Assembly (NCBI RefSeq): GCF_017744555.1
Contig: NZ_JAGIBD010000001.1
Coordinates: forward strand, 372,001 to 436,000
DNA length: 64,000 bases
Origin: Cellulomonas sp.
GTDB lineage: Bacteria > Actinomycetota > Actinomycetes > Actinomycetales > Cellulomonadaceae
Direction: 5' to 3'
A model generated the notes under the pieces. The model made no database searches. It was given only the letters and a program-made list of their open reading frames with translations, and was not told the origin of the DNA. Numbering within the stretch: position 1 is the stretch's first letter; the number at the start of each line of letters is the position of its first letter. The position numbers were made by a program, and so were the translations under genes. This document shows positions 24,959 through 34,202 of this stretch, one piece after another.

Positions 24959-26206
24959 TCAGCCCAGCACGTGCCGGTCGAGGTAGTCGTTCCGGAACAC
25001 CCCGTCGGGGTCCACGCGCGCGACGAGCGCCCGGAAGTCGTCCCACCGCGGATACAGCCGACCGAGGTCGCGGTCGACGTCCGCGAACAGCTTCCCCCAG
25101 TGCGGTCGCGCGTCGAACGGGGCCAGCGCGGCCTCGATCGTCGGGAGCAGCGCCTCGACCTCCGCCTGGCGCGGCAGCCAGGTGAAGTGGACGGCGACGG
25201 CGTCGTGCTCGTAGGCGGTCGAGAGCCACAGGTCGTCGGCCGCGACCGACCGGATCTCGCTCACCTGCAGCAGCGGCGCGACCCGGTCGCCGAGCCCGCG
25301 CACCGACTCGAACACCGCGGCGGCGTGGCGGCGCGGCACGAGGTACTCGGACTGCAGCTCGTCGCCGTTGCTCGGCGTGAACGCGAGCTTGAAGTGCGGC
25401 CACCGCTCGTGCCACGGCCCGGGGACACCGCCCTGCTGCGTGGCGTTCACGGGGTCGATGCCGGCCAGCATGTGCCGCGGGGCCTGTGCGAGCGTGCCGC
25501 CGAACAGGTCGCCGGCGGGCGCGTACGACGAGGTCACGCGGGTCTTGCGCCACACCTGACGCAGCGTCGGCTCCTGCCAGTCGGTGAACACGCTCACCGA
25601 GTCGGCGCTCGCGGTGAGCTCGTCGTAGTGCTGCAGCAGGACGTCCCACGGCACCCCGTCGAGCACCTCCTGCGCGACGTCGTACGTCGGCTCGACGTCG
25701 AGCGTCACGCGCGCCGCGACACCGAGCGCCCCGAGTGCGACGACCGAGCCCGCGAAGTCGTCGTCCCCGCGCCGGACCTCCCGCAGCGTCCCGTCCGGCC
25801 CGACGAACGTGAGCCCCGCGACGGCGGCCGCGAGGTTCCGGGACCCGTCGCCCGACCCGTGCGTCGCCGTCGCGACCGCCCCCGCGACGCTGATGTGCGG
25901 CAGGGACGCGAGGTTGTGCACCGCCCACCCGGCGGCGTGCAGGTGCTCGGCGAGCGCGCCGTACCGGACTCCGCCCGTCACGGTCACCGTCCGGGCGTCG
26001 GTGTCGAGCACGACGTCCGGGGGGATCTCGTCGAGCACGACCAGGGCTTCGGGGCCGTCCGCGACGTCGTTGAAGCAGTGCCGCGTGCCCAGCGCGCGGA
26101 CGCGACGGGCGCCCGCGACGACCTCCTGCAGCTCCTCGACCGTGCGCGGGTGGTGGACCGTCTTGGCGCGGTAGGCGTAGTTGCCTGCCCAGGTCGTCAG
26201 CGTCAT
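24959..26206 (-). CDS. Alditol/xylitol oxidase (FAD-linked)
   Basis: 415 residues, vanillyl-alcohol-oxidase fold. The PP-loop with covalent-FAD histidine is ALGTRHCFNDVAD, matching AldO/xylitol oxidases; SVAGAVATATHGSGDGSRNL binds FAD pyrophosphate, and the C-terminal ALO-type domain contains HPHWGKLF-like PHWGKLFADVDRDL. It oxidises alditols at C1 using O2 with release of H2O2. ATG 26206 follows GGAGAGGGA. A 15-bp palindrome lies about 90 bases upstream. Msr and related redox genes are nearby but not in its operon. Confidence 0.88.
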   Translation of the reverse strand: MTLTTWAGNYAYRAKTVHHPRTVEELQEVVAGARRVRALGTRHCFNDVADGPEALVVLDEIPPDVVLDTDARTVTVTGGVRYGALAEHLHAAGWAVHNLASLPHISVAGAVATATHGSGDGSRNLAAAVAGLTFVGPDGTLREVRRGDDDFAGSVVALGALGVAARVTLDVEPTYDVAQEVLDGVPWDVLLQHYDELTASADSVSVFTDWQEPTLRQVWRKTRVTSSYAPAGDLFGGTLAQAPRHMLAGIDPVNATQQGGVPGPWHERWPHFKLAFTPSNGDELQSEYLVPRRHAAAVFESVRGLGDRVAPLLQVSEIRSVAADDLWLSTAYEHDAVAVHFTWLPRQAEVEALLPTIEAALAPFDARPHWGKLFADVDRDLGRLYPRWDDFRALVARVDPDGVFRNDYLDRHVLG

Positions 26207-26297
26207 GCGTGGTCCCTCTCCGTCGTCACCCGTCCGGGCCAACGTACGTCAGGGCGCTGACCTGGACCTCGGTCCGGCCCGGCGTGGACAGTCGTGG

Positions 26298-26312
26298 ACC
26301 GTGCCGCACGGT
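26298..26312. promoter_or_regulatory. Palindrome upstream of alditol oxidase gene
   Basis: ACCGTGCCGCACGGT, perfect 6-bp arms around CCG, in the 291-base gap. Placement fits an operator for the alditol oxidase gene; no regulator gene is adjacent. Confidence 0.35.
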
Positions 26313-26408
26313 GTCATTACCGTTTCTGACAAGCCTCTCCGACGGGTGCACGAGCCACTACCGGAGGCGGCGGGCGACGGGTCACGGGGGCCCCGGCCTG
26401 CCGCACGG

Positions 26409-26449
26409 CGGGCGGGTGGTCGACGAGGGGCGCGTCGGCCACCCGCCCG
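26409..26449 (-). terminator. Terminator downstream of the 26498-26911 gene
   Basis: Perfect 11-bp base (26409-26419 with 26439-26449) plus an inner CGACG/CGTCG pair. Confidence 0.7.
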
Positions 26450-26497
26450 ACGAACTCCGGCCGGTTCCGGTACGCGAGCCGGCTGGCACCGCCGACC

Positions 26498-26911
26498 TCA
26501 GCGGTGCGACGGCACCGGCTCCTCGAGCTCCTCGTCGAACCTGCCGCGCGCGGCCATCACGGCGAGCGCCTCGCGCGCGAGGGGAGCGATGCGCCCGGGC
26601 CAGCCCGTCGCGGCGATCGCGTCCTCCGTCCGCAGGGCCGCGGTCGACTCGAGCGCGGCCAGCATCCCGACGAGGACGGCGTCGATCAGGGCGACCTCCT
26701 CGTCGGTGTACGTCGAGAGCGCTCGCCAGTCGTGCGGCGCGTCGTCGTCGACGAAGTCGAAGAAGTAGCTGAAGTACTCCTTCGCCCCGACCGCGCGCAG
26801 CCCCTCGTCGCCGTCGGCCAGGATCTCGAGGGCCTCCATGACCCGGTTGCGCAGGCGTTGCGCCACCAGGCGCTCTGATGTCGCGTCGTCCACCCGACGA
26901 GCATGACGCAC
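26498..26911 (-). CDS. Hypothetical protein
   Basis: Up to 137 residues, mostly helical and acidic: VMEALEILADGDEG, AKEYFSYFFDFVDDDAPHDW, YTDEEVALIDAVLVGMLAAL. I do not recognise the family with confidence; it resembles small actinobacterial proteins found next to unrelated genes. GTG 26911 abuts the msrA terminator, so GTG 26893 may be the true start. A strong hairpin lies on each side, so it is probably a single-gene transcript. Confidence 0.6.
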   Translation of the reverse strand: MRHARRVDDATSERLVAQRLRNRVMEALEILADGDEGLRAVGAKEYFSYFFDFVDDDAPHDWRALSTYTDEEVALIDAVLVGMLAALESTAALRTEDAIAATGWPGRIAPLAREALAVMAARGRFDEELEEPVPSHR

Positions 26912-26913
26912 AC

Positions 26914-26961
26914 GAGCCCGCCGTCGCGGAGGCGCTCGGTGCGCCCCGCGACGGCGGGCTC
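26914..26961 (-). terminator. Terminator of msrA
   Basis: 16-bp perfect stem (26914-26929 with 26946-26961), one bulged A, then five more pairs around a TCGGT loop: about 21 pairs in total, eight bases after the msrA stop. Confidence 0.9.
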
Positions 26962-26969
26962 TCAGTCGG

Positions 26970-27638
26970 TCAGGCGCCCGTCGGCCGCGGGCAGGACACG
27001 CCCGTGCCGCCGAGCCCGCAGTACCCGTTCGGGTTCTTGTCGAGGTACTGCTGGTGGTAGCCCTCGGCGTAGAAGAACGTCCCGGCGTCGGACGCCGGGC
27101 GGATCTCGGTGGTGATGGCGCCGAAGCCCGAGCGGGTCAGCCGGGGCTGGTACTCGTCCCTGGTGCGGAGCGCGGCCTCGGCCTGCTCCGGCGTCGTGGT
27201 GTAGATCGCCGACCGGTACTGCGTGCCGCGGTCGTTGCCCTGGCGGAAGCCCTGCGTGGGGTCGTGCGACTCCCAGAACTTCCGGAGCACGTCGTCGTCG
27301 GAGATGACGGACGGGTCGTACGCGACGAGGACGGCCTCGGTGTGCCCGGTCAGGCCGGTGCAGGTCTCCTCGTACGTGGGGTACGGCGTGTAGCCGCCCT
27401 GGTAGCCGACGGCCGTGGTGACGACGCCGGGGGTCTGCCAGAAGGCGCGCTCGGCGCCCCAGAAACAGCCCATCGCGACGTACAGCACCCGGGTGCCGTC
27501 CGGCCAGGGTCCGTGCAGCGGGGTCCCGAGGACGGTGTGCGTCGTGGGCACCGCGTAGGCGTAGTCCTCTCGACCGGCGAGCGCACGCTCGGGCTCGACC
27601 ATGGTGGAGGAGAGTGCGGATCCGAACAGCCAGCTCAT
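26970..27638 (-). CDS. msrA: Peptide methionine (S)-S-oxide reductase
   Basis: 222 residues. Reduces methionine-S-sulfoxide in proteins with thioredoxin as donor. Catalytic Cys in [15 protein letters not shown]; substrate region [18 protein letters not shown] and [11 protein letters not shown]; resolving Cys residues in [14 protein letters not shown] near the C-terminus. The ~45 residues before the catalytic site are the extended MsrA form. ATG 27638 has AAAGGA upstream. It is divergent from metB, a methionine biosynthesis gene. Confidence 0.95.
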   Translation of the reverse strand: MSWLFGSALSSTMVEPERALAGREDYAYAVPTTHTVLGTPLHGPWPDGTRVLYVAMGCFWGAERAFWQTPGVVTTAVGYQGGYTPYPTYEETCTGLTGHTEAVLVAYDPSVISDDDVLRKFWESHDPTQGFRQGNDRGTQYRSAIYTTTPEQAEAALRTRDEYQPRLTRSGFGAITTEIRPASDAGTFFYAEGYHQQYLDKNPNGYCGLGGTGVSCPRPTGA

Positions 27639-27743
27639 GGTGCGGGGTCCTTTCCCGGGAGGAGCCGCAGACGGCTGGGTCGCCGCCTGATCCTTCCCGG
27701 CGTGTGCAACCGTGCTGCGACTGCCGGTGTTCCCGTGACCACC

Positions 27744-27749
27744 TAGCCT
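27744..27749 (+). promoter_or_regulatory. -10 element of leaderless metB operon
   Basis: TAGCCT six bases before the GTG start of metB at 27756. Confidence 0.5.
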
Positions 27750-27755
27750 GAGGTC

Positions 27756-28988
27756 GTGACCACCGACCCCCTCGCGTCCGGGTACGACTGGACCGCCGCC
27801 GGCTTCTCGACCCGCGCCATCCATGCAGGTCAAGACGCCGATGCGACGACCGGTGCCGTCGTGCCGCCCATCTACCAGGTGTCCACCTACAAGCAGGACG
27901 GCGTCGGTGGCCTGCGCGGCGGGTACGAGTACTCGCGCTCCGCGAACCCGACGCGCACGGCGCTCGAGGAGGCGCTCGCCGCGGCGGAGGGCGGTGCGGC
28001 AGGCTTCGCGTTCGCGTCGGGGCTGGCCGCCGAGGACACGCTGCTGCGTGCGGTGCTGCGACCCGGCGACCACGTGGTGGTGCCGGACGACGCCTACGGC
28101 GGCACGTACCGGCTCGTCGCGCGCGTGTTCGGGCCGTGGGGGATCGAGCACACGCCCGTCGACCTGTCCGACGCCGGGGCCGTGCTGGGGGCGATCCAGC
28201 CCGGCCGCACGAAGGTCGTGTGGGTCGAGACGCCGACGAACCCGCTGCTCGGCATCGCCGACATCGCCGAGCTCGCGGCGCACGCGCGGTCCGCCGGCGC
28301 GCTGCTCGTCGTCGACAACACGTTCGCGACGCCGTACCTGCAGAACCCGATCGCGCTCGGCGCGGACGTCGTCGTGCACTCGACGACGAAGTACGTCGGC
28401 GGGCACTCGGACGTGGTGGGTGGTGCGCTCGTCGTCGCGGACGGCGCGCAGCTGCCCGTCGGCCTGGAGGGGCCCACCGGGACGACGAACGTCGCGGACG
28501 CGGTCCGGTTCCACCAGAACGCGTCGGGCGCGGTGGCCGGGCCGTTCGACGCGTGGCTGACGCTGCGCGGGCTGCGCACGCTCGCCGTCCGGATGGACCG
28601 GCACGTCGCGAACGCGACCCGCGTCGCGCAGTTCCTCGTGGAGCACGACGCGGTCACGCACGTCATCTACCCGGGCCTCGAGTCGCACCCGGGCCACGCG
28701 GTCGCCGCCCGGCAGATGCGCGGGTTCGGCGGCATGGTGTCGTTCCGGACCGGGAGCGAGGCGTCCGCGCTGGCCGTGTGCGGTGCGACCCAGGTGTTCA
28801 CGCTCGCGGAGTCGCTGGGCGGGGTCGAGTCGTTGATCGAGCACCCGCACCGCATGACGCACGGGTCCGTCGCGGGCACGGCGCTCGAGGTGCCCGACGA
28901 CCTCGTGCGCCTCTCGGTCGGCATCGAGGACGTCGACGACCTGCTCGCCGACCTGGACCGGGCGCTGGCCGCGGGGCGTGCCGCGTGA
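27756..28988 (+). CDS. metB: Cystathionine gamma-synthase / gamma-lyase family enzyme
   Basis: 410 residues, fold-type I PLP enzyme of the Cys/Met metabolism family. PLP Lys 212 in [31 protein letters not shown] contacts PLP phosphate; [15 protein letters not shown] and [14 protein letters not shown] are family hallmarks. It joins activated homoserine and cysteine (gamma-synthase) or cleaves cystathionine (gamma-lyase); residues visible cannot fully separate these. GTG start appears leaderless. Its stop overlaps the next start (GTGA), making an operon with the AI-2E-type transporter and ilvA. cbs lies about 9 kb upstream. Confidence 0.9.
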   Translation: MTTDPLASGYDWTAAGFSTRAIHAGQDADATTGAVVPPIYQVSTYKQDGVGGLRGGYEYSRSANPTRTALEEALAAAEGGAAGFAFASGLAAEDTLLRAVLRPGDHVVVPDDAYGGTYRLVARVFGPWGIEHTPVDLSDAGAVLGAIQPGRTKVVWVETPTNPLLGIADIAELAAHARSAGALLVVDNTFATPYLQNPIALGADVVVHSTTKYVGGHSDVVGGALVVADGAQLPVGLEGPTGTTNVADAVRFHQNASGAVAGPFDAWLTLRGLRTLAVRMDRHVANATRVAQFLVEHDAVTHVIYPGLESHPGHAVAARQMRGFGGMVSFRTGSEASALAVCGATQVFTLAESLGGVESLIEHPHRMTHGSVAGTALEVPDDLVRLSVGIEDVDDLLADLDRALAAGRAA

Positions 28989-30346
28989 GCGCCCCGGACG
29001 TCGCGCCCGGCACGGCGCGCACGGCGACGGCGGACCCGCGGCCGGCCGGCGTCGCCGCAGCCCCGGCGACCGGTGCTGCGGCGGACGCGGTCGACGCGAC
29101 CCGTCCGGTCCCGCAGTCCGTGCGCACGGCGGCGTCGTGGTCGTGGCGGCTGCTGCTGATCGGCGCGGCGCTCGCGGTGGGTCTGTGGCTGCTGGCCGCG
29201 CTCAAGGTCGTCGTCGTGCCGGTCGCCGTCGCGCTGCTCGTGACGGTCCTGCTCGCCCCGCTCGTGCACTGGATGCAGGCGAGGCTGCGGCTGCCGCGCG
29301 TCGCGGCGTGCATGATTGCGCTCCTCGGGCTCGTCGTGTTCGTCGGCGGCCTGCTGACGCTCGCGGGGCGCTCGATCGTCAAGGGCATCGGCGAGATCTG
29401 GGACCAGGCGGCCGAGGGCATCCAGAAGGTCACCGACTGGCTCTCGAGCGGTCCGCTCGGCCTGTCCAGCGCCGACCTGTCGAACCTCACGGACCGGCTG
29501 CAGGAGCTGGGCGGCGGCGGCGGGAGCTCGCAGCTCGTCTCGGGCGCCCTGCACGCCACCACGACGGTGGGTCACGTGCTCGCCGGCACGCTGATCGCCC
29601 TGTTCTGCACGTTCTTCTTCCTGCTCGACGGCCGGACCATCTGGGCGTGGGTCGTCGGGCTGCTGCCCCGCGGGTCGCGCGAGCACGTGCACCAGGCGGG
29701 TCGCCGCGGTCTCGTGACGCTCGGCGCCTACACCCGCACGCAGATCCTCGTGGCGGCGGTCGACGCGATCGGCATCGGCCTCGGCGCAGCGATCCTGCGG
29801 GTCCCGCTCGCGCTGCCGCTCGCGATCCTCGTGTTCCTCGGGTCGTTCGTGCCGATCGTCGGCGCGGTCGTCACGGGCTCGATCGCCGTCCTCGTCGCGC
29901 TGGTCGCGCAGGGGCCCGGCGCGGCGCTCATCATGCTGGCCGTCGTCATCGCCGTGCAGCAGATCGAGGGGCACGTGCTGCAGCCGTTCCTCATGGGCCA
30001 CGCCGTGTCGCTGCACCCCGTCGCGGTGCTGCTCGCGGTGGCCGCGGGGTCGTTCACCGCCGGCATCATCGGCGCGCTGTTCGCGGTGCCCGTCGCCGCG
30101 GTGCTCAACACGGTGGTGCTGTACCTCCACGGGCACGACAAGTTCCCCCAGCTCGGCCGCGACGACCACGTCCCGGTGCGCGGGCGCGGGCACCCGGTGC
30201 TCGACCGGGCCATCGCCCAGGTCGTCGAGCGCGAGTCCGAGCGGCAGGCCGAGGCCGACGAGCACGACGGTGCCGGGCTCGGCGGCGAGCAGGCCACCGG
30301 CCGGGACGCGGGTGCCGTCGCGACGCCCGAGCGCGACCACCGGTGA
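28985..30346 (+). CDS. AI-2E family transporter
   Basis: 453 residues. Hydrophilic Ala/Pro-rich N-terminus (~45 residues), then about eight membrane helices. The family core is visible: [19 protein letters not shown] near the start and [19 protein letters not shown] followed by [20 protein letters not shown]. Members export autoinducer-2 or act as Na+/H+ antiporters; the actual substrate here is unknown. It starts inside the metB stop and ends overlapping the ilvA start (GTGA), so it is translated as part of the amino-acid operon. Confidence 0.88.
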   Translation: MSAPDVAPGTARTATADPRPAGVAAAPATGAAADAVDATRPVPQSVRTAASWSWRLLLIGAALAVGLWLLAALKVVVVPVAVALLVTVLLAPLVHWMQARLRLPRVAACMIALLGLVVFVGGLLTLAGRSIVKGIGEIWDQAAEGIQKVTDWLSSGPLGLSSADLSNLTDRLQELGGGGGSSQLVSGALHATTTVGHVLAGTLIALFCTFFFLLDGRTIWAWVVGLLPRGSREHVHQAGRRGLVTLGAYTRTQILVAAVDAIGIGLGAAILRVPLALPLAILVFLGSFVPIVGAVVTGSIAVLVALVAQGPGAALIMLAVVIAVQQIEGHVLQPFLMGHAVSLHPVAVLLAVAAGSFTAGIIGALFAVPVAAVLNTVVLYLHGHDKFPQLGRDDHVPVRGRGHPVLDRAIAQVVERESERQAEADEHDGAGLGGEQATGRDAGAVATPERDHR

Positions 30347-31545
30347 TCGGGCTCGCGGAGGTCGAGCAGGCCGCGCGCCTGCTCGAGGGGGTCGCGGACC
30401 GTACTCCCGTGCAGGTCAGCCGGGCCCTGTCCCAGCTCGTCGGCGCGGACGTGTGGCTCAAGTGCGAGAACCTGCAACGCGCCGGGTCGTTCAAGCTGCG
30501 CGGCGCGTACGTGCGGATGTCACGGCTGTCCGCCGAGGAGCGTGCCCGCGGTGTCGTCGCGGCGAGCGCGGGCAACCACGCGCAGGGTGTCGCGCTCGCG
30601 GCCCGCATGCTCGGGCTCGACGCGGTCGTGTTCATGCCGGTCGACGCGGCACTGCCGAAGATCGCCGCGACCCGCGACTACGGCGCGCACGTCGAGCTCG
30701 CGGGACGCAGCGTCGACGAGGCGCTCGTGCATGCGCGCGAGCACGCCGACCGCACCGGTGCGGTGCTCATCCACCCGTTCGACCACGTCGACGTCGTCGC
30801 CGGCCAGGGCACGCTCGGGCTCGAGGTCCTCGAGCAGGTCCCGGACGTCCGGACCGTGCTCGTGCCCGTGGGCGGCGGCGGCCTCGCGGCCGGTGTCGTG
30901 GCGGCGCTCGCGGAGGCCCGACCGGACGTGCGCGTCGTCGGCGTGCAGGCGGCGGGGGCCGCGGCCTACCCGGCGTCGCTCGCGGCGCACCAGCCGCTGC
31001 GAGCGCCCGAGCTGCGGACCATGGCGGACGGCATCGCGGTCGGCGTGCCCGGCACCGTGCCGTTCGAGGTGCTCGACACCCGGCACATCGACGTGCGCAC
31101 CGTCTCCGAGGAGGACATCTCCCGGGCGCTCCTGCTGGTCGCCGAGCGCGCGAAGCTGCTCGTCGAGCCCGCCGGGGCGGTGGCCGTGGCCGCGCTCATG
31201 GCGGCGCCGCGCGACTTCGAGGGGCCCGTCGTGGCCGTGCTGTCGGGCGGCAACATCGACCCGCAGCTGCTCCTGCGGGTCGTGCGGCACGGGCTCGCGT
31301 CGGCCGGGCGGTTCCTGCAGATCCGCGTCCGGATCGACGACACCCCCGGTGCGCTGGCGACCCTCCTGCAGCAGATCGCGTCGTCGGGCGGCAACGTCAT
31401 GGACGTCTCGCACGTGCGGACCGGCGGCGACCTGGCGCTCGACGAGGTCGGCGTCGAGGTGCAGGTCGAGACCAAGGGGCCCGACCACTGCGCGCAGGTC
31501 CTCCAGCACCTGCGGGCCGAGGGGTACCGGCTGCAGGGGGAGTGA
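30343..31545 (+). CDS. ilvA: Threonine ammonia-lyase (threonine dehydratase)
   Basis: 400 residues. PLP-dependent deamination of threonine to 2-oxobutanoate, first step to isoleucine. PLP Lys 51 in RAGSFKLRGAY; ASAGNHAQGVA; glycine loop VPVGGGGLAAGV; and VLSGGNIDP. A single C-terminal ACT domain (about 325-400: IRVRIDDTPGALATLLQQIA) makes it the short, single-ACT form, often called tdcB-like or catabolic; allosteric behaviour is inference. GTG overlaps the AI-2E stop. A strong bidirectional terminator follows. Confidence 0.92.
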   Translation: MIGLAEVEQAARLLEGVADRTPVQVSRALSQLVGADVWLKCENLQRAGSFKLRGAYVRMSRLSAEERARGVVAASAGNHAQGVALAARMLGLDAVVFMPVDAALPKIAATRDYGAHVELAGRSVDEALVHAREHADRTGAVLIHPFDHVDVVAGQGTLGLEVLEQVPDVRTVLVPVGGGGLAAGVVAALAEARPDVRVVGVQAAGAAAYPASLAAHQPLRAPELRTMADGIAVGVPGTVPFEVLDTRHIDVRTVSEEDISRALLLVAERAKLLVEPAGAVAVAALMAAPRDFEGPVVAVLSGGNIDPQLLLRVVRHGLASAGRFLQIRVRIDDTPGALATLLQQIASSGGNVMDVSHVRTGGDLALDEVGVEVQVETKGPDHCAQVLQHLRAEGYRLQGE

Positions 31546-31562
31546 GCAAGCCCCGACGACCA

Positions 31563-31596
31563 ACGCGGTGCCGCCCCGGTCGGGGCGGCACCGCGT
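31563..31596. terminator. Bidirectional terminator between ilvA and greA
   Basis: Perfect 15-bp stem (31563-31577 with 31582-31596) and GGTC loop, in the gap between convergent genes. Confidence 0.9.
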
Positions 31597-31637
31597 CGGT
31601 GTCGGTGGGGTCAGCCGTCGCGCAGACGACGCCGTGG

Positions 31638-32123
31638 TCAGGCGTCGAAGGGCTTGGCGGCGACGATCTCGACCGGGATCTCGCGCCCGTTCGGTGCCGT
31701 GTACGTGGTGGAGTCGCCCACCGTCTTGCCGCTGATCGCGGCACCGAGCGGCGACGTCGGGGAGAAGACCTCGATGTCCGCGCTGCCCGCGATCTCGCGC
31801 GAGCCGAGCAGGAACACCATCTCGTCGCCCGCGACCACGGCCGTCACGACCATGCCGGGCTCGACGACGCCGTCGTCGGGCGGCGTCCCGATCTGCACGT
31901 TGCGCAGCTTCGCCTCGAGCTCGCGGATGCGCGCCTCCTGCTTCGCCTGCTCCTCGCGCGCGGCGTGGTAGCCGCCGTTCTCCTTGAGGTCGCCCTCGTC
32001 GCGCGCAGCCGCGATGCGCTGCGCGATCTCGGTACGGCCCTCACCCTTGAGGCGCTCGAGCTCCGTGCTGAGCCGGTCGTAGGCCTCCTGCGTCAGCCAG
32101 GTGGCCGCAGTCGTGTCGGTCAC
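31638..32123 (-). CDS. greA: Transcription elongation factor GreA
   Basis: 161 residues. Stimulates RNA cleavage by backtracked RNA polymerase. N-terminal coiled coil with the acidic tip AARDEGDLKENGGYHAAREE (the catalytic D-E pair) and C-terminal FKBP-like domain ending SGKTVGDSTTYTAPNGREIP. GTG 32123 has AAGGGAG six bases upstream. The 245-base gap to the DUF4307 gene holds its promoter; no other element is clear. Confidence 0.96.
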   Translation of the reverse strand: MTDTTAATWLTQEAYDRLSTELERLKGEGRTEIAQRIAAARDEGDLKENGGYHAAREEQAKQEARIRELEAKLRNVQIGTPPDDGVVEPGMVVTAVVAGDEMVFLLGSREIAGSADIEVFSPTSPLGAAISGKTVGDSTTYTAPNGREIPVEIVAAKPFDA

Positions 32124-32368
32124 GATCGCTCCCTTCCGTGCGTGGGTGCCGGGCGGTGCCGGCTGGTCGGCCCCGGGGCGGCGCCACAGTGCGGCAGGGC
32201 ATTCCGAGGCGTCTTGCGGGGGTTCTCGCCTTGCTTCGCCGAACCTTCTCGGTCGCGTCGACCTGTGGTCACGCCGGACCGGGGCGGCGTGTGAAACGAC
32301 AAGGATAGCAACCGAGGCGCGTCGAGGTGCGTCGGACGGGTGACGGCCTGGGGCGGACCCGGAGGACG

Positions 32369-32803
32369 TCAGTCGCCGTCGACGGCGGGCGCGTCGACCG
32401 GGTCGCACGACGCGACGGTGCCGCTGACGGCCAGCTCGGCGGTCGGCACGGTGACGGTGACGCGCTGCGTCGCGGTGTCGGCGGGGCCGATCTCGACGGT
32501 CCGCACACCGACCTCGGCGAACGACTGCGACAGCGCCTGGACCCGGCACGACACGGTGTCGCCCGTCGGCTTGGTGACCTCGAACGTGACGTCCGTGGAG
32601 GTCGCGCCGTCCACGTGGTAGCCGACGTCCTTCCAGGTCACCTGCTCGTCGGTCACGCCGACCGCGACCCAGACCAGCACCGCGGCCGCCAGGACGCCCA
32701 CGGCGGCCCAACCGACCCACCGGCGCGCACCCGTCCGTGCGGTCGGTGCGGGGCCGTAGCGGCCGGCGGGCGGCTGGGGTGCGGGCGCGGGTGCGGTGGT
32801 CAC
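32369..32803 (-). CDS. DUF4307 family membrane-anchored protein
   Basis: 144 residues. One membrane helix at about 30-50 (WVGWAAVGVLAAAVLVWVAVG), then an external domain with the family pattern TFEVTKPTGDTVSCRVQAL and SFAEVGVRTVEIGP. Function unknown. The position between greA and mca is conserved in actinobacteria (the same order is known in mycobacteria). GTG 32803 has GAGGAG six bases upstream. Confidence 0.85.
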   Translation of the reverse strand: MTTAPAPAPQPPAGRYGPAPTARTGARRWVGWAAVGVLAAAVLVWVAVGVTDEQVTWKDVGYHVDGATSTDVTFEVTKPTGDTVSCRVQALSQSFAEVGVRTVEIGPADTATQRVTVTVPTAELAVSGTVASCDPVDAPAVDGD

Positions 32804-32952
32804 GGATCTCCTCGGACCGGAGCTGCTCTCGGGCGGGTGCGCGAGCACCTCGGGGCGTGCGCGATCATTGTCTCTCGTCCCACCGCTGGTCCGGACCGTC
32901 GGGTCCGTGCCAGGGCCAGGCTCAGGTGGGCGCGCGACGGGAGGGCTCGAAG

Positions 32953-33852
32953 GTGACGCAAGAGCGGCTGCGACTGATGGCGGTGCACGCCCACCCCGAC
33001 GACGAGTCGAGCAAGGGTGCCGCGACGACCGCGATGTACGCCGCGGACGGCGTCGACGTGCTGGTCGTGACGTGCACGGGCGGCGAGCGCGGTGACGTGC
33101 TGAACCCGTCCTACGGCACGGTCGAGGGCGGCCTGGAGGGCATGCGGGCGGTCCGCCGCCAGGAGATGGCCGCGGCCGCCAAGGCGCTCGGCGTCCGCCA
33201 GCACTGGCTGGGCTTCGTCGACTCGGGCCTGCCCGAGGGCGACCCGCTGCCGCCGCTCCCGGAGGGCTGCTTCGCGCTCGTGCCGCTCGAGGAGGCCACC
33301 GCGCCGCTCGTCGAGGTGATCCGCGACTTCAAGCCGCACGTCATCACCACGTACGACCCGACGGGCGGCTACCCGCACCCCGACCACGTGATGTGCCACA
33401 AGGTGTCCGCCGAGGCGTTCGACGCGGCGGGCGACCCGGACCGCTACCCCGACCGGGGCGAGCCGTGGACGCCGCTCAAGCTGTACTACAACCACGGGTT
33501 CTCGCTCGCCCGGATGCGGGCGGTGCACGACGCCCTCGTGGCCGCCGGCCGGGAGTCGCCGTTCGGCGACTGGATCGACTCGCGTGAGGCCCGCGAGGTC
33601 CCCGAGCGGGAGGTCACGACGCACATCCCGTGCAGCGCGTTCTTCCCGCAGCGCGACGCCGCCCTGCGGGCGCACGCGACGCAGATCGACCCGGACGGCT
33701 TCTTCTTCGCGGTGCCCCGCGAGGTCGAGCTCGCGCAGTGGCCCACCGAGGAGTACGAGCTGGCGTCGTCGCGCGTGCCCGTCACGCTCCCGGAGACCGA
33801 CCTGTTCGCGGGCGTGCGCGCGACGGGCCCCGCCGACGAGCGGGCCCGATGA
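32953..33852 (+). CDS. mca: Mycothiol S-conjugate amidase
   Basis: 299 residues of the zinc LmbE/PIG-L family. Cleaves mycothiol-toxin conjugates to a mercapturic acid, which is exported, and GlcN-inositol. Zinc ligands are in MAVHAHPDDESSKG and YPHPDHVMCHK; CTGGERGDVLNP and the Lys-containing LKLYYNHGF are typical of Mca rather than the deacetylase MshB, as is the context after DUF4307. The GTG has GGAGGG about nine bases upstream. Its stop overlaps the next ATG. Confidence 0.93.
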   Translation: MTQERLRLMAVHAHPDDESSKGAATTAMYAADGVDVLVVTCTGGERGDVLNPSYGTVEGGLEGMRAVRRQEMAAAAKALGVRQHWLGFVDSGLPEGDPLPPLPEGCFALVPLEEATAPLVEVIRDFKPHVITTYDPTGGYPHPDHVMCHKVSAEAFDAAGDPDRYPDRGEPWTPLKLYYNHGFSLARMRAVHDALVAAGRESPFGDWIDSREAREVPEREVTTHIPCSAFFPQRDAALRAHATQIDPDGFFFAVPREVELAQWPTEEYELASSRVPVTLPETDLFAGVRATGPADERAR

Positions 33853-34202
33853 ACGGCGTGCTGCTCGCGGGCCTCGCGCTCGCCGCGCCGAGCCCGTCGC
33901 CGTCGGGCGTGGAGATCACCGACGCCGCCAAGGGCTCGCCCGGGTTCATCGGGTTCGTCGTGACGTTCCTGTTGGCGCTCGCGGCCGTCGGCCTGTTCCT
34001 GTCGCTGACCAAGCAGCTGCGGGTCGTCGACCGCCGCGCCAAGCAGCTCGGGCTCGACGACGACGCCGACGCGCCGCACCAGGACCGCGGCGTGATCGAC
34101 GCGGGCGCAGCCGGGCCGGACGCCGAGGTCGACGCCGACGTGGACACCACGCTGCGCGACTACGGGCCCGACGGCCGGCCGCGCGGGAACGGCGACCGAT
34201 GA
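33849..34202 (+). CDS. Small membrane protein of the mca operon
   Basis: 117 residues. Short hydrophobic N-terminus (LLAGLALAAPSPSPSG) that may be a signal peptide, then a membrane helix at about 32-53 (FIGFVVTFLLALAAVGLFLSL), a basic RRAKQLGL stretch and an acidic Asp-rich tail. Function unknown. It is coupled by ATGA overlaps to both mca and the nitrilase gene. A small membrane protein follows mca in mycobacteria as well. Confidence 0.8.
   Translation: MNGVLLAGLALAAPSPSPSGVEITDAAKGSPGFIGFVVTFLLALAAVGLFLSLTKQLRVVDRRAKQLGLDDDADAPHQDRGVIDAGAAGPDAEVDADVDTTLRDYGPDGRPRGNGDR

Noticed and set aside
26498..26911. Assignment of this small protein to a named immunity or SCO4402-type family
   Set aside because: The resemblance is only in length and acidic helical character; no motif could be matched with confidence.
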